Source of the DNA: Flavobacterium sp.
GTDB taxonomy: Bacteria; Bacteroidota; Bacteroidia; Flavobacteriales; Flavobacteriaceae
Direction of reading: 5' to 3'
DNA length: 64,000 nt
NCBI GenBank assembly: GCA_016718345.1
Contig: JADKDN010000003.1
Location: 186,001 to 250,000 of the forward strand
This document shows positions 19,050 through 29,290 of this stretch, piece by piece. How positions within the stretch are numbered: position 1 is the first letter of the stretch; every line of letters begins with the position of its first letter. The translations under genes were made by a program, and so were the position numbers. A model generated the notes under the pieces. The model was not told where the DNA came from and searched no databases. It was given only the letters and a program-made list of their open reading frames with translations.

Positions 19050-19487
19050 ATGGATTTTACGTTAGTAAATTTTGATTTCAAAGTAGACACTTTGACAACG
19101 GTAGCAGAAGTAGATCAACTGCTAGAGGAACAAGCACTTCAAATCAAAGGATTTGAAGTAAAACTAGGTAGCCGCGAGTTGCAATCGGACAAATCGGTAT
19201 ACCGCAGCGAAAATTTAGACCTAGAAATCGCCGAACAGCAAGCAATTGTAACCTCGAAAGAAACAGAACTTGCCGCCTTAACGCCCGGCACACGCGCACA
19301 CGAAAATGTAGCCATCGACTTAGACAGTGCAAAAGCCCGTTTGCGACGATTAAATTTCCGCAAATCGGAAACCCTAAGTGCCCTTTCGTTAGTAGATAAA
19401 AACACCGATACTGGCGAGGCACAATTGTTTCTGTTGTATTTTACCCGTTTCAAAGAAGCCTTAGAACTAAGAAAAGCAGCCTTGTAG
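19050..19487 (+). CDS. Coiled-coil hypothetical protein, 145 aa
   Basis: The product (MDFTLVNFDFKVDTLTTVAE...) is strongly helical with heptad-like spacing, rich in Leu, Glu, Ala and Lys. The centre reads as a long coiled coil. It lacks signals and membrane segments. Codon use is more GC-rich than that of the surrounding accessory genes (for example GCCGCC, CGCGCA runs), which may point to a different origin. A strong terminator follows. The next gene (19702) is also helical and shares the orientation, but it is separated by a cluster of GCGTA palindromes. Function is unknown. Confidence 0.6.
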   Translation: MDFTLVNFDFKVDTLTTVAEVDQLLEEQALQIKGFEVKLGSRELQSDKSVYRSENLDLEIAEQQAIVTSKETELAALTPGTRAHENVAIDLDSAKARLRRLNFRKSETLSALSLVDKNTDTGEAQLFLLYFTRFKEALELRKAAL

Positions 19488-19510
19488 GCAGTATCTTCAA
19501 TAATTTTTAA

Positions 19511-19540
19511 ACACCAGCCCTTTTTTCTGGTGTTTTTTTA
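19511..19540 (+). terminator. Terminator of the 145-aa coiled-coil gene
   Basis: A 7-bp stem (ACACCAG / CTGGTGT) is followed by seven T, 24 bp past the stop codon. Confidence 0.85.
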
Positions 19541-19550
19541 GGGTTGAATT

Positions 19551-19658
19551 GCGTAGTCAATAGAGGCGTAGTAAAATCATTACGCATTGAACCATTACGC
19601 AATGATGCGTAGTAAAATGGTGCGTACTAAAATTAGTACGCATAAAACTAGTACGCAA
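19551..19658. repeat. Cluster of GCGTA/TACGC palindromes
   Basis: Within about 110 bp there are at least eight GCGTA or TACGC cores. They form nested inverted repeats. One is a perfect palindrome with 10-bp arms, TGCGTACTAA and TTAGTACGCA, around AA (19621-19642). Another is GCGTA-N10-TACGC at 19566-19585. The recurring unit reads GCGTAGTAAAAT. The cluster lies directly upstream of the gene at 19702, so it may be a regulatory array, or a fold-back element. No CRISPR-like regularity is seen. Confidence 0.7.
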
Positions 19659-19701
19659 GTATTCATTTGTTTTGTGATTGATTATAGAAAAATAGGTACA
19701 G

Positions 19702-20481
19702 ATGAAAAACAAATTTCAAAATTTAGGTATCCAACTAAAGGAAATAGCGGATTTGTTATTTGTACCTGAAACAACTTTATATTCTTGGTTTGCTAGACAA
19801 AGTACTATCCCTCCAGAGTATTCCGGCTACATCTCGGGATTAGAAATCTACCAGCAGCAACAAAATTCAGAAGATTTAAATACTATATATTCAAAATGGG
19901 AAGCAAGCAATCGTGCGCTTTTAGAAACCCAAAAGACAAAAGCCTTGCAAGAGTTAAGGGTTTTGGAACAAAAAAACAATTTGGCACTAGACCAACTCAA
20001 ACAAAAAGAAACTCGATTACTCCAACGGTTGCATCTCTCGGAACAGTATCCAAAACATCTTCCTGTTCCTTTGCAAAATACTGAAAACCTACTGTCCTGG
20101 TGCAGCTTACTGTCCCGCAGGAGCGCCTTTGATCTTGGCGATACGAGACTCACTATTCAAAAATTGGAAGAAAAAAAAGCGGGATTGGCCGCCCAAATTC
20201 AATATTGGGAAGGGATTTTGAGCTAGCAACCGCAAGTAGTCACCTTAGAAGACACTATCAGCCAAGACAATTCGTTTCTCCCAAAACCTCGGGATATCGA
20301 TGCTTTTGTTCATAGGAATAATTTATGGCGAAAAGGATATAGGGAGTGAGCTTCTTTGCGCAGCTTCAATACTTTGCAACAAAAACAGTTCAGAAGTCAA
20401 ATTGATTATATTTTGGGATGGTATGAGGTTATGGGAAAAAGTCGGGAGACTTTAGAGAGCTGGGGTAATACTAGTCCATAG
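19702..20481 (+). pseudogene. Helix-turn-helix/coiled-coil hypothetical gene with two in-frame stops
   Basis: The first 174 residues open with an HTH-like stretch (LGIQLKEIADLLFVPETTLY, then SWFARQSTIPPEY) and continue as a long Leu/Gln/Glu-rich coiled coil. A TAG at 20224 ends it. In the same frame the sequence continues as QPQVVTLEDTISQDNSFLPK and then DAFVHRNNLWRKGYRE, a TGA near 20347, then ASLRSFNTLQQKQFRSQIDY and ESWGNTSP to TAG 20481. The uninterrupted protein would be about 259 residues. Because these are point stops without a frame change, true decay is plausible. Function unknown. The GCGTA palindromes lie immediately upstream. Confidence 0.5.
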
Positions 20482-20486
20482 AACTG

Positions 20487-21665
20487 CTAATCAAGAATAA
20501 TCTGTCTAGTGATACTAACTCCTTCTGCTTCGATTAAAATATAATAGTTGCCTTTAGCTATACTATCAAGATTTAGTGTATTCATGTTGGAAGTATTATC
20601 AAAACAAGTCAATTTGACCAATTTGCCCGAAGCATCATAGATTGTAGCTTTTTGCAATGTCACGTTATCAATATGTAATTCCCCTTTTGAGGGAATGGGG
20701 TAAATTGACATTTTTTCAAAAACAATCTCATTGATGCCCAATGTAGAACAATCATTCGAATAACTGGCAGTGGCATCTTTTTTAGATGACCAATGGGTAT
20801 CCGAAAAATTTTTATTGTCTACTTGAATGCATGATAGAGATGGGTTATTTCGGAAATTCAAATAGTAAGTACCCATAATTGTATTTGTGCCGTTTTTTAA
20901 ATTCAGATTTGTCAGATTATTAGAATCACATTTTAAGTCACCTAATTTTATGTTTTTAGAAACATCAAGGCTTATTAGATTGTTGTTGTTGCAAAATAGG
21001 GTGCCTAATAATGGCAAATCGCTGACATTTAAAATGGTAATCTGATTACTAGCACAAGTCAACATTTTCAAACCAGTTACAACACTTACATCTAAACTTG
21101 TTAATTGGTTTTGGTCGCACTGAAAGTATTCTAAAGCGGTCAATCCACTTAAATCGATACTTGATAGTTGATTATTTTGGCAACCAAAAGTTTGCAAAGC
21201 AGTCAAGCCATTAAGATTTATACCTTGAAGTTTATTATCCCCACAAGCAAACCAACTCAAATTAACCAAACCGTTGAGGTTTATATTTATAAGTTGGTTT
21301 GTCGAACAATTCAAACTTGCTAAAGCTGACATACCGCTTAGGTCCAAACTTGTGATTTCGTTTTGATAGCAAGACAAATTTGCCAAAGAAGTAAATGATT
21401 TTATTCCAGTCAAATCAGATATGTATTTTTTGCTTACATCTAAACTTGTTAACCCTATAATAGCAGATGTTAGTACTTGGTGGTCGACTGAATTATCTAT
21501 TCCTAGTTGTATTAGAGCAGCTTCAAAGGCAGGATCTGGAATTGCTGTGTATTGCCCATTAGCACTATGTACATCAATAAGACAAGTGATAAAAAAGAGA
21601 CTTGCTGTTTTCCATCCGATACTTTTTGTAAGCTCAATTATCATTTTAGTAAAGTGAATTTTCAT
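20487..21665 (-). CDS. Leucine-rich-repeat secreted protein with T9SS type A sorting domain
   Basis: This 392-residue protein begins with a hydrophobic export segment near residues 18-36. It has about nine 21-residue leucine-rich repeats (NLSCYQNEITSLDLSGMSAL and the like), of the kind seen in internalin-like bacterial proteins. The Asn-Cys or Asn-Gln positions and the SLDLSG motif recur. The final 80 residues are a T9SS type A domain (MSIYPIPSKGELHIDN; KGNYYILIEAEGVSITRQI). It is intact. Upstream of the repeats, DPAFEAALIQLGIDNS is a typical N-terminal cap. Its role is likely surface binding, by inference. Confidence 0.85.
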   Translation of the reverse strand: MKIHFTKMIIELTKSIGWKTASLFFITCLIDVHSANGQYTAIPDPAFEAALIQLGIDNSVDHQVLTSAIIGLTSLDVSKKYISDLTGIKSFTSLANLSCYQNEITSLDLSGMSALASLNCSTNQLININLNGLVNLSWFACGDNKLQGINLNGLTALQTFGCQNNQLSSIDLSGLTALEYFQCDQNQLTSLDVSVVTGLKMLTCASNQITILNVSDLPLLGTLFCNNNNLISLDVSKNIKLGDLKCDSNNLTNLNLKNGTNTIMGTYYLNFRNNPSLSCIQVDNKNFSDTHWSSKKDATASYSNDCSTLGINEIVFEKMSIYPIPSKGELHIDNVTLQKATIYDASGKLVKLTCFDNTSNMNTLNLDSIAKGNYYILIEAEGVSITRQIILD

Positions 21666-21824
21666 ATTTTAGTTTTTGAGTTAACGTTTCCTTGCTAGAG
21701 TTCGTGGCGGCTCATGAAAATCTTTTTTTCAATAATCGACACCGACCATGCTAAGTTATGAAAAGTAAACGAACAATTTACCGAAAAACTAGCCATGAGA
21801 TTTTGCATTTGTTAGCAAATGTTG

Positions 21825-22610
21825 CTAGTGCTTTGAAATACTTTGCGTTCCATCAAAAGTATTAAATTCTCCCTTTGTAATTTTCTGAAATAAACTTTTG
21901 ACATTTTCGGTACAATTTTTACCATACGCAGGATAAACAGTACCTTTAAAATGTATATTGTCTATATGTGGAACTGTATATTCAACGTAACACAAAACAA
22001 TTCCAAACTTACTTTCGTCACCAATAACTTTTAAGATATCATTGAACTGAGCATTAGGTTTATGATTGCCTTGATTGGCAAAATGAAGAGTCTGTGTAAT
22101 TTCAATTAAAAGTAAAGAATTACTGTTTGCATAATCTTTTCCATTCTTTTCTCGAAATTTGTTGAGAAGCTTAGAATCTGCATTGTTTTTTTCAGAATCT
22201 ACGGGAAACCTTATTGATGTTATCTCAATTCCACAGTCATCAATTATAAAATCTGGTTCTTTTTTGTTAGAATCTCCAAATATAAATTGCATTTTATTGT
22301 CTTGAGTAGTTTTAATTAAATTTGCGCATTGGATAATTTCAAAAATCCAGCCATGAACCGAAAAATCAGCATTATTTACTGTTTTCTTAACATAAAAATT
22401 GTAAATATTTTGGTCATAATCTTTAATGTCCAGTAATGCCAAGCCAATAATTCTCAATTTATGCTTAATTTGTTTTTCCTCAATTCCAGTTACCTTTTTT
22501 GCTAAAGATATTAAATGAGAAATTGGATGATGTAAATTCTTTAAATCTATGCCAAGCATTGATTCATAAAATGCCATAATTTTTTCCATTGGTTGTCGGT
22601 TTTTTTGCAA
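21825..22610 (-). CDS. Hypothetical protein with possible PD-(D/E)xK-like core
   Basis: This 261-residue protein has an intact frame and no signal peptide. The segment KKEPDFIIDDCGIEITSIRF at about residues 125-145 has the PD-X7-E-x-T layout resembling a PD-(D/E)xK nuclease core with Thr in place of Lys. A preceding hydrophobic helix and the following LLLIEITQTLHFAN strand are compatible with that fold. It lacks a partner methylase or defence gene nearby. Function therefore remains a guess. Its start (22610) lies only 15 bp from a 28-G tract, so expression may be affected by tract length. Confidence 0.5.
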   Translation of the reverse strand: MQKNRQPMEKIMAFYESMLGIDLKNLHHPISHLISLAKKVTGIEEKQIKHKLRIIGLALLDIKDYDQNIYNFYVKKTVNNADFSVHGWIFEIIQCANLIKTTQDNKMQFIFGDSNKKEPDFIIDDCGIEITSIRFPVDSEKNNADSKLLNKFREKNGKDYANSNSLLLIEITQTLHFANQGNHKPNAQFNDILKVIGDESKFGIVLCYVEYTVPHIDNIHFKGTVYPAYGKNCTENVKSLFQKITKGEFNTFDGTQSISKH

Positions 22611-22621
22611 TGTTTGTTAAA

Positions 22622-22652
<31 letters not shown>

Positions 22653-22868
22653 TACTTACTAACTTATTAAAAATAAATTACAAATCATTCAAAAAGACTT
22701 CTACTTTCTTTTACATAGGAACAATCGTAAGTTTTATACAAAAATTGTTAAAAACTGTAATTCCTATTTTCAATTCACTAATTATTGTATTTTTGAGAAC
22801 GTTGTAGTACGGCAGCTAGTAGTATGCTCCTGTATCGTTCCGTTCAATTCTTTATAAAATCCAATACC

Positions 22869-24619
22869 ATGTCTCATTTAGCCTTTCGAAACCTAATGAT
22901 TGTATGTTTTTTTCTTTTGACCCAATCTTTTTTTGCGCAGCAAACGAAAACCAATTCCAAACGCTATGCCTCCTATGATGACTATCCTGTGTATCTGAAG
23001 GGTGATTTGGGATGTACCTACACCCCCAAGAAAACGACCATAAAGCTATGGAGCCCCAATGTGGAAGAAGTCAAAATACATCTCTATAAACAAGGCGATG
23101 GTGGTACTGCAATTGTCAGTGAGAACTTGCTTTATGATTCTACAACTGGAGTATGGCAGGTAGTATTGAATGGGGAGTATCACAATACCTATTACACGCT
23201 ACAAGCAAGAAATGCGGTTTGGCACATTTGAAAGAAATGGGCATTACGCATTTGCATTTGTTGCCGGTTTTTGACCATAAGTCGATAGATGAAACTAAAT
23301 TAGAGCAGAACCAATACAACTGGGGGTATGACCCACAAAATTATAATGCACCTGAGGGTTCTTATTCCACTAATCCGTATGATGGTTTACTGCGCATTAC
23401 CGAATACAAACAAATGATTCAGTCCTTGCATCAGGCGGGTATTCGAATGGTTATGGATGTGGTGTACAATCATACCAGTTCTACCGCTGTTTTTGATGAA
23501 TTGGTTCCGGGTTATTATTACCGAAGTTGGCCTAATGGAAAACGCTCTGATGCGACAGCCTGTGGCAATGAGTTTGCCTCCGATAGAATTATGGCACGTC
23601 ATTTTATGCTTCAATCGGTAAAGTATTGGGTTAAGGAATACCATGTCGATGGCTTCCGTTTTGACTTAATGGCGGTGCATGACATTGAAACGATGAATCT
23701 AATTTCTGACGAGTTACACAAAATAGACCCTTCCATCTTTCTTTATGGTGAAGGATGGACCGCAGGGGATTCGCCTCTTCCTATAGAAAAAAGAGCACTG
23801 AAAAATAGTGCCAAGCAATTGAATGCTATCGCCGTTTTTTCGGATGATATTCGCGATGGAGTGAAAGGGCATTGGGCCAATGTCAAAGAGAAAGGTTTTG
23901 TAAGCGGCAATCCCGATTTGAAAGAGGTGATTCATTTTGGAATAGTAGCTTCGACCAATCATCCGCAATTGCACTTAGATACCAAACGAAGTTATGCCCA
24001 GTTTCCGTATGCAGATGCGCCAACCAAAGTGATTGGCTACGTTTCCTGTCATGACAACAATACCTTGTACGACAAGTTGGTCATTGCCAATCCAAAAGCC
24101 ACTGAGGAAGAGTTAGTACAAATGGATCGTTTGGCCAACACCATTGTTTTTACCTCACAAAGTATTCCTTTTCTGCATATGGGAGAAGAAATGAAGCGTA
24201 CTAAAAAAGGAGTGGAGAACTCGTATAACGCACCTGACAGCATCAACAAAATCAATTGGAACTGGAAACATGAAAATGGAGCCTTGGTGGAGTATTATAA
24301 AAAGTTAATCCAACTCAGAAAAAATCATCCTGCGTTTAAAATGCCAACAGAGCAAATGATACAAGAGCATCTGGAATTTCTAACGCTTGAGTCTCCATTA
24401 TTAGTAGGCTATACACTCAAAAATAACGCTAATGGCGACTCATGGAAAACGATTAGAGTGTTTTTTAACGGTGATGAAAAAGCTGTAAATCAGCCATTAG
24501 AAGGGAGTTGGGTGATGGTATGCAACGGCGAATTGATAGACGAAAAAGGTCTGCAAACCCTATCTTCTGGAACAGTAACAATACCTGCAAGAAGTGCAGT
24601 CATTTTATACCAAAAGTAG
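22869..24619 (+). pseudogene. pulA: Type I pullulanase with internal deletion and frame change
   Basis: The N-terminus has a signal peptide (ends FFAQQ), then a CBM48-like segment (LKGDLGCTYTPKKTTIKLWS). The protein frame then changes near 23190-23225 and resumes at GLAHLKEMGITHLHLLPVFD. This pullulanase barrel start is followed by the diagnostic YNWGYDPQNYNAPEGSYS, the nucleophile region DGFRFDLMAVHD and acid GEGW. About 100 residues normally lying between the CBM48 end and GLAHLKE, including the strand carrying the domain-A start, seem to be missing. The junction reads straight from YTLQARNA into the barrel, so a deletion rather than a single indel is likely. If real, the enzyme would be nonfunctional; an assembly collapse is the alternative. 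It would cleave alpha-1,6 bonds in pullulan or starch. Confidence 0.75.
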
Positions 24620-24660
24620 GCACTAAGAAAAAAGAGAAATTTTGATTTACGAATAAAAAT

Positions 24661-24675
24661 GTGCGATATTCGCAC
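24661..24675. other. Short inverted repeat GTGCGA-TAT-TCGCAC
   Basis: A perfect 6-bp inverted repeat with a 3-nt centre lies between pulA and the small membrane protein gene, 27 bp before the latter's start. It has no T-run, so it fits an operator or leader hairpin better than a terminator. Confidence 0.3.
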
Positions 24676-24701
24676 CTCTAAAATAATATAATACCACAAT
24701 T

Positions 24702-24884
24702 ATGGGAATGAATAAAAACACCATCTTAGGATGGGCTACTTTGTTAATGGTCGTTATGGGATTTCTTTTAATAGGTTTAGGCGCTTTTCGTTATAGAGAT
24801 ATTTCGGGTTGGGGTTTTGCTGCAGTGGGAATAGGATTTTTAGCCAATGCCTGGGTTTTTAGTTCGCTGAAAGGTCGATTGTAA
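24702..24884 (+). CDS. Small membrane protein, CAL67264-like family
   Basis: This 60-residue protein has two hydrophobic segments separated by a short polar loop: GWATLLMVVMGFLLIGLGAF, then RYRDISGWGFAAVGIGFL and ANAWVFSSLKGRL. The composition and the LGWATLLMVVMGFL start match what I remember of a conserved flavobacterial small membrane protein family named CAL67264. Function is unknown. It stands alone between pulA and the purine cluster. Confidence 0.65.
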   Translation: MGMNKNTILGWATLLMVVMGFLLIGLGAFRYRDISGWGFAAVGIGFLANAWVFSSLKGRL

Positions 24885-25071
24885 GTCTTCGTTTTATCTC
24901 ATTATATTTCACTTTTCTACCTTAATTAACAATGCTATTTCGCTTGCTTGTTATTCTGAATAGCGTATGCATTATTGATAGAAAGTAGTTCAAAATCGCA
25001 ATAATTACATTTAAAAATGCAATAAATAATTCGATTTATTGTAAAATACTTCCTAAAAACTTAAATTTGTT

Positions 25072-25085
25072 ACGAATTTATTCGT
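25072..25085. promoter_or_regulatory. Candidate operator upstream of the purine catabolism operon
   Basis: A perfect inverted repeat (ACGAAT-TT-ATTCGT) lies 46 bp upstream of the guanine deaminase ATG, just before a TATATTTA box (25106-25113) that is one mismatch from the -7 consensus. A further TTCGAA sits between them. The position would suit a repressor controlling the whole operon, but the binding protein is not known. Confidence 0.4.
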
Positions 25086-25130
25086 GCAAATTTTCGAAGT
25101 TTTTCTATATTTACCAAAAAAATAATTTAC

Positions 25131-25609
25131 ATGTGTGCTACAAAACAAAATGAATTTATGCAAGAGGCTATCAACCTGTCTATCGAGAATGTAAAATCGG
25201 GAAAAGGCGGGCCTTTTGGTGCAGTAATCGTTAAAGATGGAAAGATTATTGCCCGCGGAGCCAATGGAGTAACTTCTACTAATGACCCCACAGCACATGC
25301 TGAGGTTGTAGCCATTAGAAATGCCTGCGCAACATTAGGAACCTTTCAATTGGATGGTTGCGAGATTTACACCAGTTGTGAACCTTGCCCAATGTGCTTG
25401 GGTGCTATTTATTGGGCTAGACCTGATAAAATGTACTTTGCCAATACTAAAAAGACGCCGCTGATATTCAATTTGATGATCAATTTATTTATGAAGAATT
25501 GGAAGTTCCTTATCAGCAGCGAAAATTAAATACCGAGCAAATGATGCGAGAAGAAGCGCTAGAAGCATTCCGTATCTGGTCAGAAAGTATCAACAAAATA
25601 GAATATTGA
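25131..25609 (+). CDS. Guanine deaminase-like nucleobase deaminase (frameshifted near the 3' end)
   Basis: This cytidine-deaminase-fold protein of about 159 residues has HAEVVAIR (zinc-binding His and catalytic Glu) and SCEPCPMCLGAIYWA (the PCxxC zinc ligands). A missing A in the AAAAA at about 25453 changes frame. Correcting it gives KKDAADIQFDDQFIYEEL, VPYQQRKLNTEQMM and a stop at 25609. The length and C-terminal motif match the small GuaD-type guanine deaminases. Adjacent xanthine dehydrogenase supports deamination of guanine to xanthine. Adenine or other bases cannot be ruled out. It is the first gene of the purine operon; xdhA starts 13 bp later. Confidence 0.85.
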
Positions 25610-25622
25610 TTCTACTACACTT

Positions 25623-27025
25623 ATGATTCAATTTTTTTTAAACAACCGGCTTATCACAACAGATAAGCCAGCGAGTACTACGTTATTGGATTTTATTCGT
25701 TATGATGAAAATCTTCGTGGTACCAAGATAGGATGTCGCGAGGGCGATTGTGGTGCCTGTACTGTGCTTATTGGTTCCTTGAAAGAGGGCAAAATGGAGT
25801 ACATGAGTGTTACTTCCTGTTTGACTCCCCTGCCCAATGCCCATAGGAAAACATGTTGTAACCGTTGAGGGTCTGAATTTACCAGACAAACTCAATCAGG
25901 CGCAACAAGCTATGGTAGATTGTTCTGGAACCCAATGTGGTTTTTGTACTCCAGGATTTATTAATTCGATGAGTGGTTATGCCTTGAGCACTACTTCGGC
26001 GACTGTCGAAGAGGCTATAAGTGCTATCGATGGCAATATTTGTAGATGTACAGGTTACAAATCTATAGAAAGAGCCGCTGCAAAATTGACTGAAAAACTA
26101 GCCTCCAAAGATCAAGACCATCCTTTAGAGTGGTTGGTTGCTAATGGTTTTGTTCCAGAGTATTTTAAGCATGTTGCGGAAAGATTAAGCGAAATAAAAT
26201 TAGAATACCATACCAATGGTCAAATTCCAATAGGTGGAGGTACCGATTTGTATGTGCAAAAACATGACGAATTACACGACATGGATTTGCATTACCTGTT
26301 TGATAAAAGTCATCTTAATGGTATTTCTTTTAGCGAAGGACAATGCACTATCAAGTCGGCAGTTACTGTTTCGGATTTGATTACCAATGAAGTACTGTTG
26401 GATGCTATTCCTAATTGGTACAACTATTTGAAATTGGTTTCTTCGACCCCTATACGAAATATTGGAACCATTGCTGGAAATATTGCTAATGGGTCGCCTA
26501 TTGGCGATTTTACCATTATCCTATTAGCGATGAATGCTCGAGTAACACTTACCAACAAGGAAGATGTCTCTCGCAGTTTGCCTTTGAAGGATTTTTATTT
26601 AGGCTATAAAGTGTTGAATAAAACCGCTGATGAAATTATAACCGCCATTACTTTTGATGTTCCTAATGCTCAAACGCAATTCAATTTTGAGAAGGTTTGC
26701 AAGAGACAATATTTGGACATTGCTAGTGTTAATGCAGCGATTACTGTTAGCACTGACGGCAATACTATTAAAGAAGTTCATGCTTCAATGGGAGGAGTAG
26801 GTCCAACACCAAAATATTTAGAAAAGACTAGTACTTTCTTAGTGAACAAAACGATAGAAGCCCAAACTATTTTAAGGGCAGAAGCGCTATTGCAAACGGA
26901 ATTATCGCCTATTAGTGATGCAAGAGGAACAGAGGCGTACAAAAGACTTTTGGCCACGTCAATTGTTTTTTGCTCATTTTATTGCACTTTTTCCTAACCA
27001 CATTAAAATGGAAGATTTGATATGA
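25623..27025 (+). CDS. xdhA: Xanthine dehydrogenase small subunit (2Fe-2S and FAD), frameshifted
   Basis: The N-terminal ferredoxin domain carries CREGDCGACTVLIG. The second cluster region has CGFCTPGF and CRCTGY. The FAD domain follows, with IPIGGGTDLYVQ and PIRNIGTIAGNIANGSPIGD. A break near 25850 separates CLTPL from HVVTVEGLNLPDKLNQAQQA. A second break near 26955 alters the last 20 residues. The corrected end (IALFPNHIKMEDLI) overlaps the ATG of xdhB as ATGA. The protein would be about 468 residues. It passes electrons from the molybdenum subunit to NAD-type acceptors. Indels lie in short homopolymers. Confidence 0.9.
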
Positions 27026-29269
27026 TAAATATAGACGCACACAATCACGTAAGAGGAAAATCCATTTATTTGGACGACATTCAAGAATTACAAGGCACCT
27101 TGTATGCACTTCCTTTCGATGCTACGGTGGCACATGCCAAAATAAAGAGTCTAAACTTAGAAGCGGCTTTACATCGAAAAGGGATTGTTACTATTTTGAC
27201 GGCTAAGGATATTCCTGGAGAAAATCAAATAGGAGGTATTCTGCCCGACGAACCTTTGTTTGCCGATGGGGAAGTCCATTTTAGAGGGCAAGTCATAGCA
27301 CTTATCATAGGAACTTCGGAGCATCATTGTCGTCAAGCAGCGAAACTAATTGAGGTAGTTTACGAAGAATTACCCGTAATCACTGATGCTAGAGAGGCTC
27401 AAAAGCAAGATAAGTTAATCATACCTCCAGAAGTTTCAAGTTGGGGAATACCTCAGAAGCATGGTCGCAATGTGACCATATTTTTGAAGGAAGAACCGAT
27501 GTGAACGGTCAGGAGCATTTATACATAGAAACTCAAGGAGCTTATGCTCGACCTAAAGAAGATGGAAGTATTATTATTTCGTCTTCTACCCAAGGACCAA
27601 CAGCCGTTCAAAGAATGGTAGCCAGGGTTTTAGGAATTCCAATGCATAAAGTTGAAATCGACACTGTGCGTTTGGGAGGCGGATTTGGAGGAAAAGAGGA
27701 TCAAGCCACTCCATGGGCGGTTATGGTAGCTTTAGCTTCACAACTATTGCACAAGCCTGTAAAAATGGCTATGCACCGCATGGATGATATGCGCATGACG
27801 GGAAAAAGACATCCGTATTCTGCCGATTTTAAGATAGGATTGACCAAAGATTTTAAAATAGTAGCCTACGAAGTTACGCATTACCAAAATGCAGGTGCTG
27901 CTGCTGATTTATCACCAGCCGTTATGGAGCGTACTTTGTTCCATTCTACGAATGCTTATTTTATTCCGAATGTAATTGCGAAAGCCTACAGTTGTAAAAC
28001 GAATTTACCTCCCAATACTGCTTTTAGAGGATTTGGAGGCCCACAAGGAAAATTTGTTATTGAAGCGGCTATAGTCAAAGCAGCAGAAAGTTTAGGCGTT
28101 TCTCCAGCGGTAATTCAAAAAGTGAATTTGGTTGTAGATGGTGATGAATTATCTTACGGACAGATTTTGCAGCAAGTAGAAGCCAGAAATGCATGGGAAT
28201 CTTGCATGGAAAAATACGATTATGAGTCTCAAAAGAAGAGGGTTGCAGCCTTTAATGCTAGCAATTCTCGTTATAAAAAAGGCTTGGCCATTCAGCCCAT
28301 CTGTTTTGGTATTTCATTTACCAATACGATGATGAACCACGCACGTGCTTTGGTACATATTTATCATGACGGAAGTGTTGTAGTTAGTACAGGAGCCGTC
28401 GAAATGGGACAAGGAGTAAATACAAAAATGCTCCAAATTGTCACAGAAACTTTTGGAATACCTAACAATCGCGTTCGAATTGAATCCACTAACACCTTGA
28501 GAGTAGCGAATACCTCTCCGACAGCAGCAAGTGCTGGTGCAGACCTAAATGGGAAAGCACTTCAAATGGCTTGCGTTGCTTTGTCAGATAGGTTGAAAGC
28601 TGTAGCTCAAAAGGAGTACAGCGATGCGACTATAGATTTGAAAGAAGGAATGGTATTTGCCAATGGCGTTCCAACGGACATCAGTTGGAACGATTTGGTG
28701 ATGAAGGCTTTTACCCAAAGAGTAGCATTAAGTGAAAACTCACATTATTCGACGCCTACGATTCACTACGACAAAACCAAAGAAAAGGGACATCCTTTTG
28801 CCTACCATGTTTACGGAACAGCCATTCACGAAGTTACCGTGGATTGCTTGAGAGGGACTTATGATTTTGATAGTGTGAACATCGTGCATGATTTTGGAAA
28901 AAGTATGAATATTGACATTGACAATGGTCAAATTGAAGGCGGATTGGTGCAAGGAATTGGTTGGATGACTTTGGAAGAAATCATATATAACAATCAAGGA
29001 CGATTGGTTTCAATGCGCTTTCGACCTATAAAGTTCCCGATATTTATTCAGTTCCAAAAGAAATCAATATTATCCATTTGGATACTGAAGGACATGAATT
29101 GGCTATAAAAAAATCGAAGGCTGTTGGAGAACCCCCTTTGATGTATGGTATTGGTGCTTATTTTGCTATCCGAGATGCTGTCAAAGCATTCAATCCTAAT
29201 GTAGAATTTGCTGTAAATGCCCCTTATACTCCTGAAAAAGTATTGATGGATTTATATAAAAAATCGTAA
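27022..29269 (+). CDS. xdhB: Xanthine dehydrogenase molybdopterin-binding subunit, frameshifted
   Basis: Three frames make one subunit of about 749 residues. It contains LGGGFGGKEDQATPWAVM, then TAFRGFGGPQGKFVIEAA with the substrate-binding Arg, VEMGQGVNTKMLQI, and the catalytic Glu in KAVGEPPLMYGIGAYFA. The breaks lie at about 27465-27500 and 29020-29090. It oxidises hypoxanthine or xanthine to urate. The start overlaps the xdhA stop. It is followed 21 bp later by xdhC. Confidence 0.92.
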
Positions 29270-29290
29270 ATCACTTCTATTTCGTGGCTT

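Noticed and set aside
19551..19658. CRISPR array or iteron origin in the GCGTA cluster
   Set aside because: Spacing is irregular and the repeats are inverted; no cas or replication gene nearby.
21806..21821. CATTTG/CAAATG hairpin as terminator of the 261-aa gene
   Set aside because: Only 6 bp and no T-run; too weak to call.
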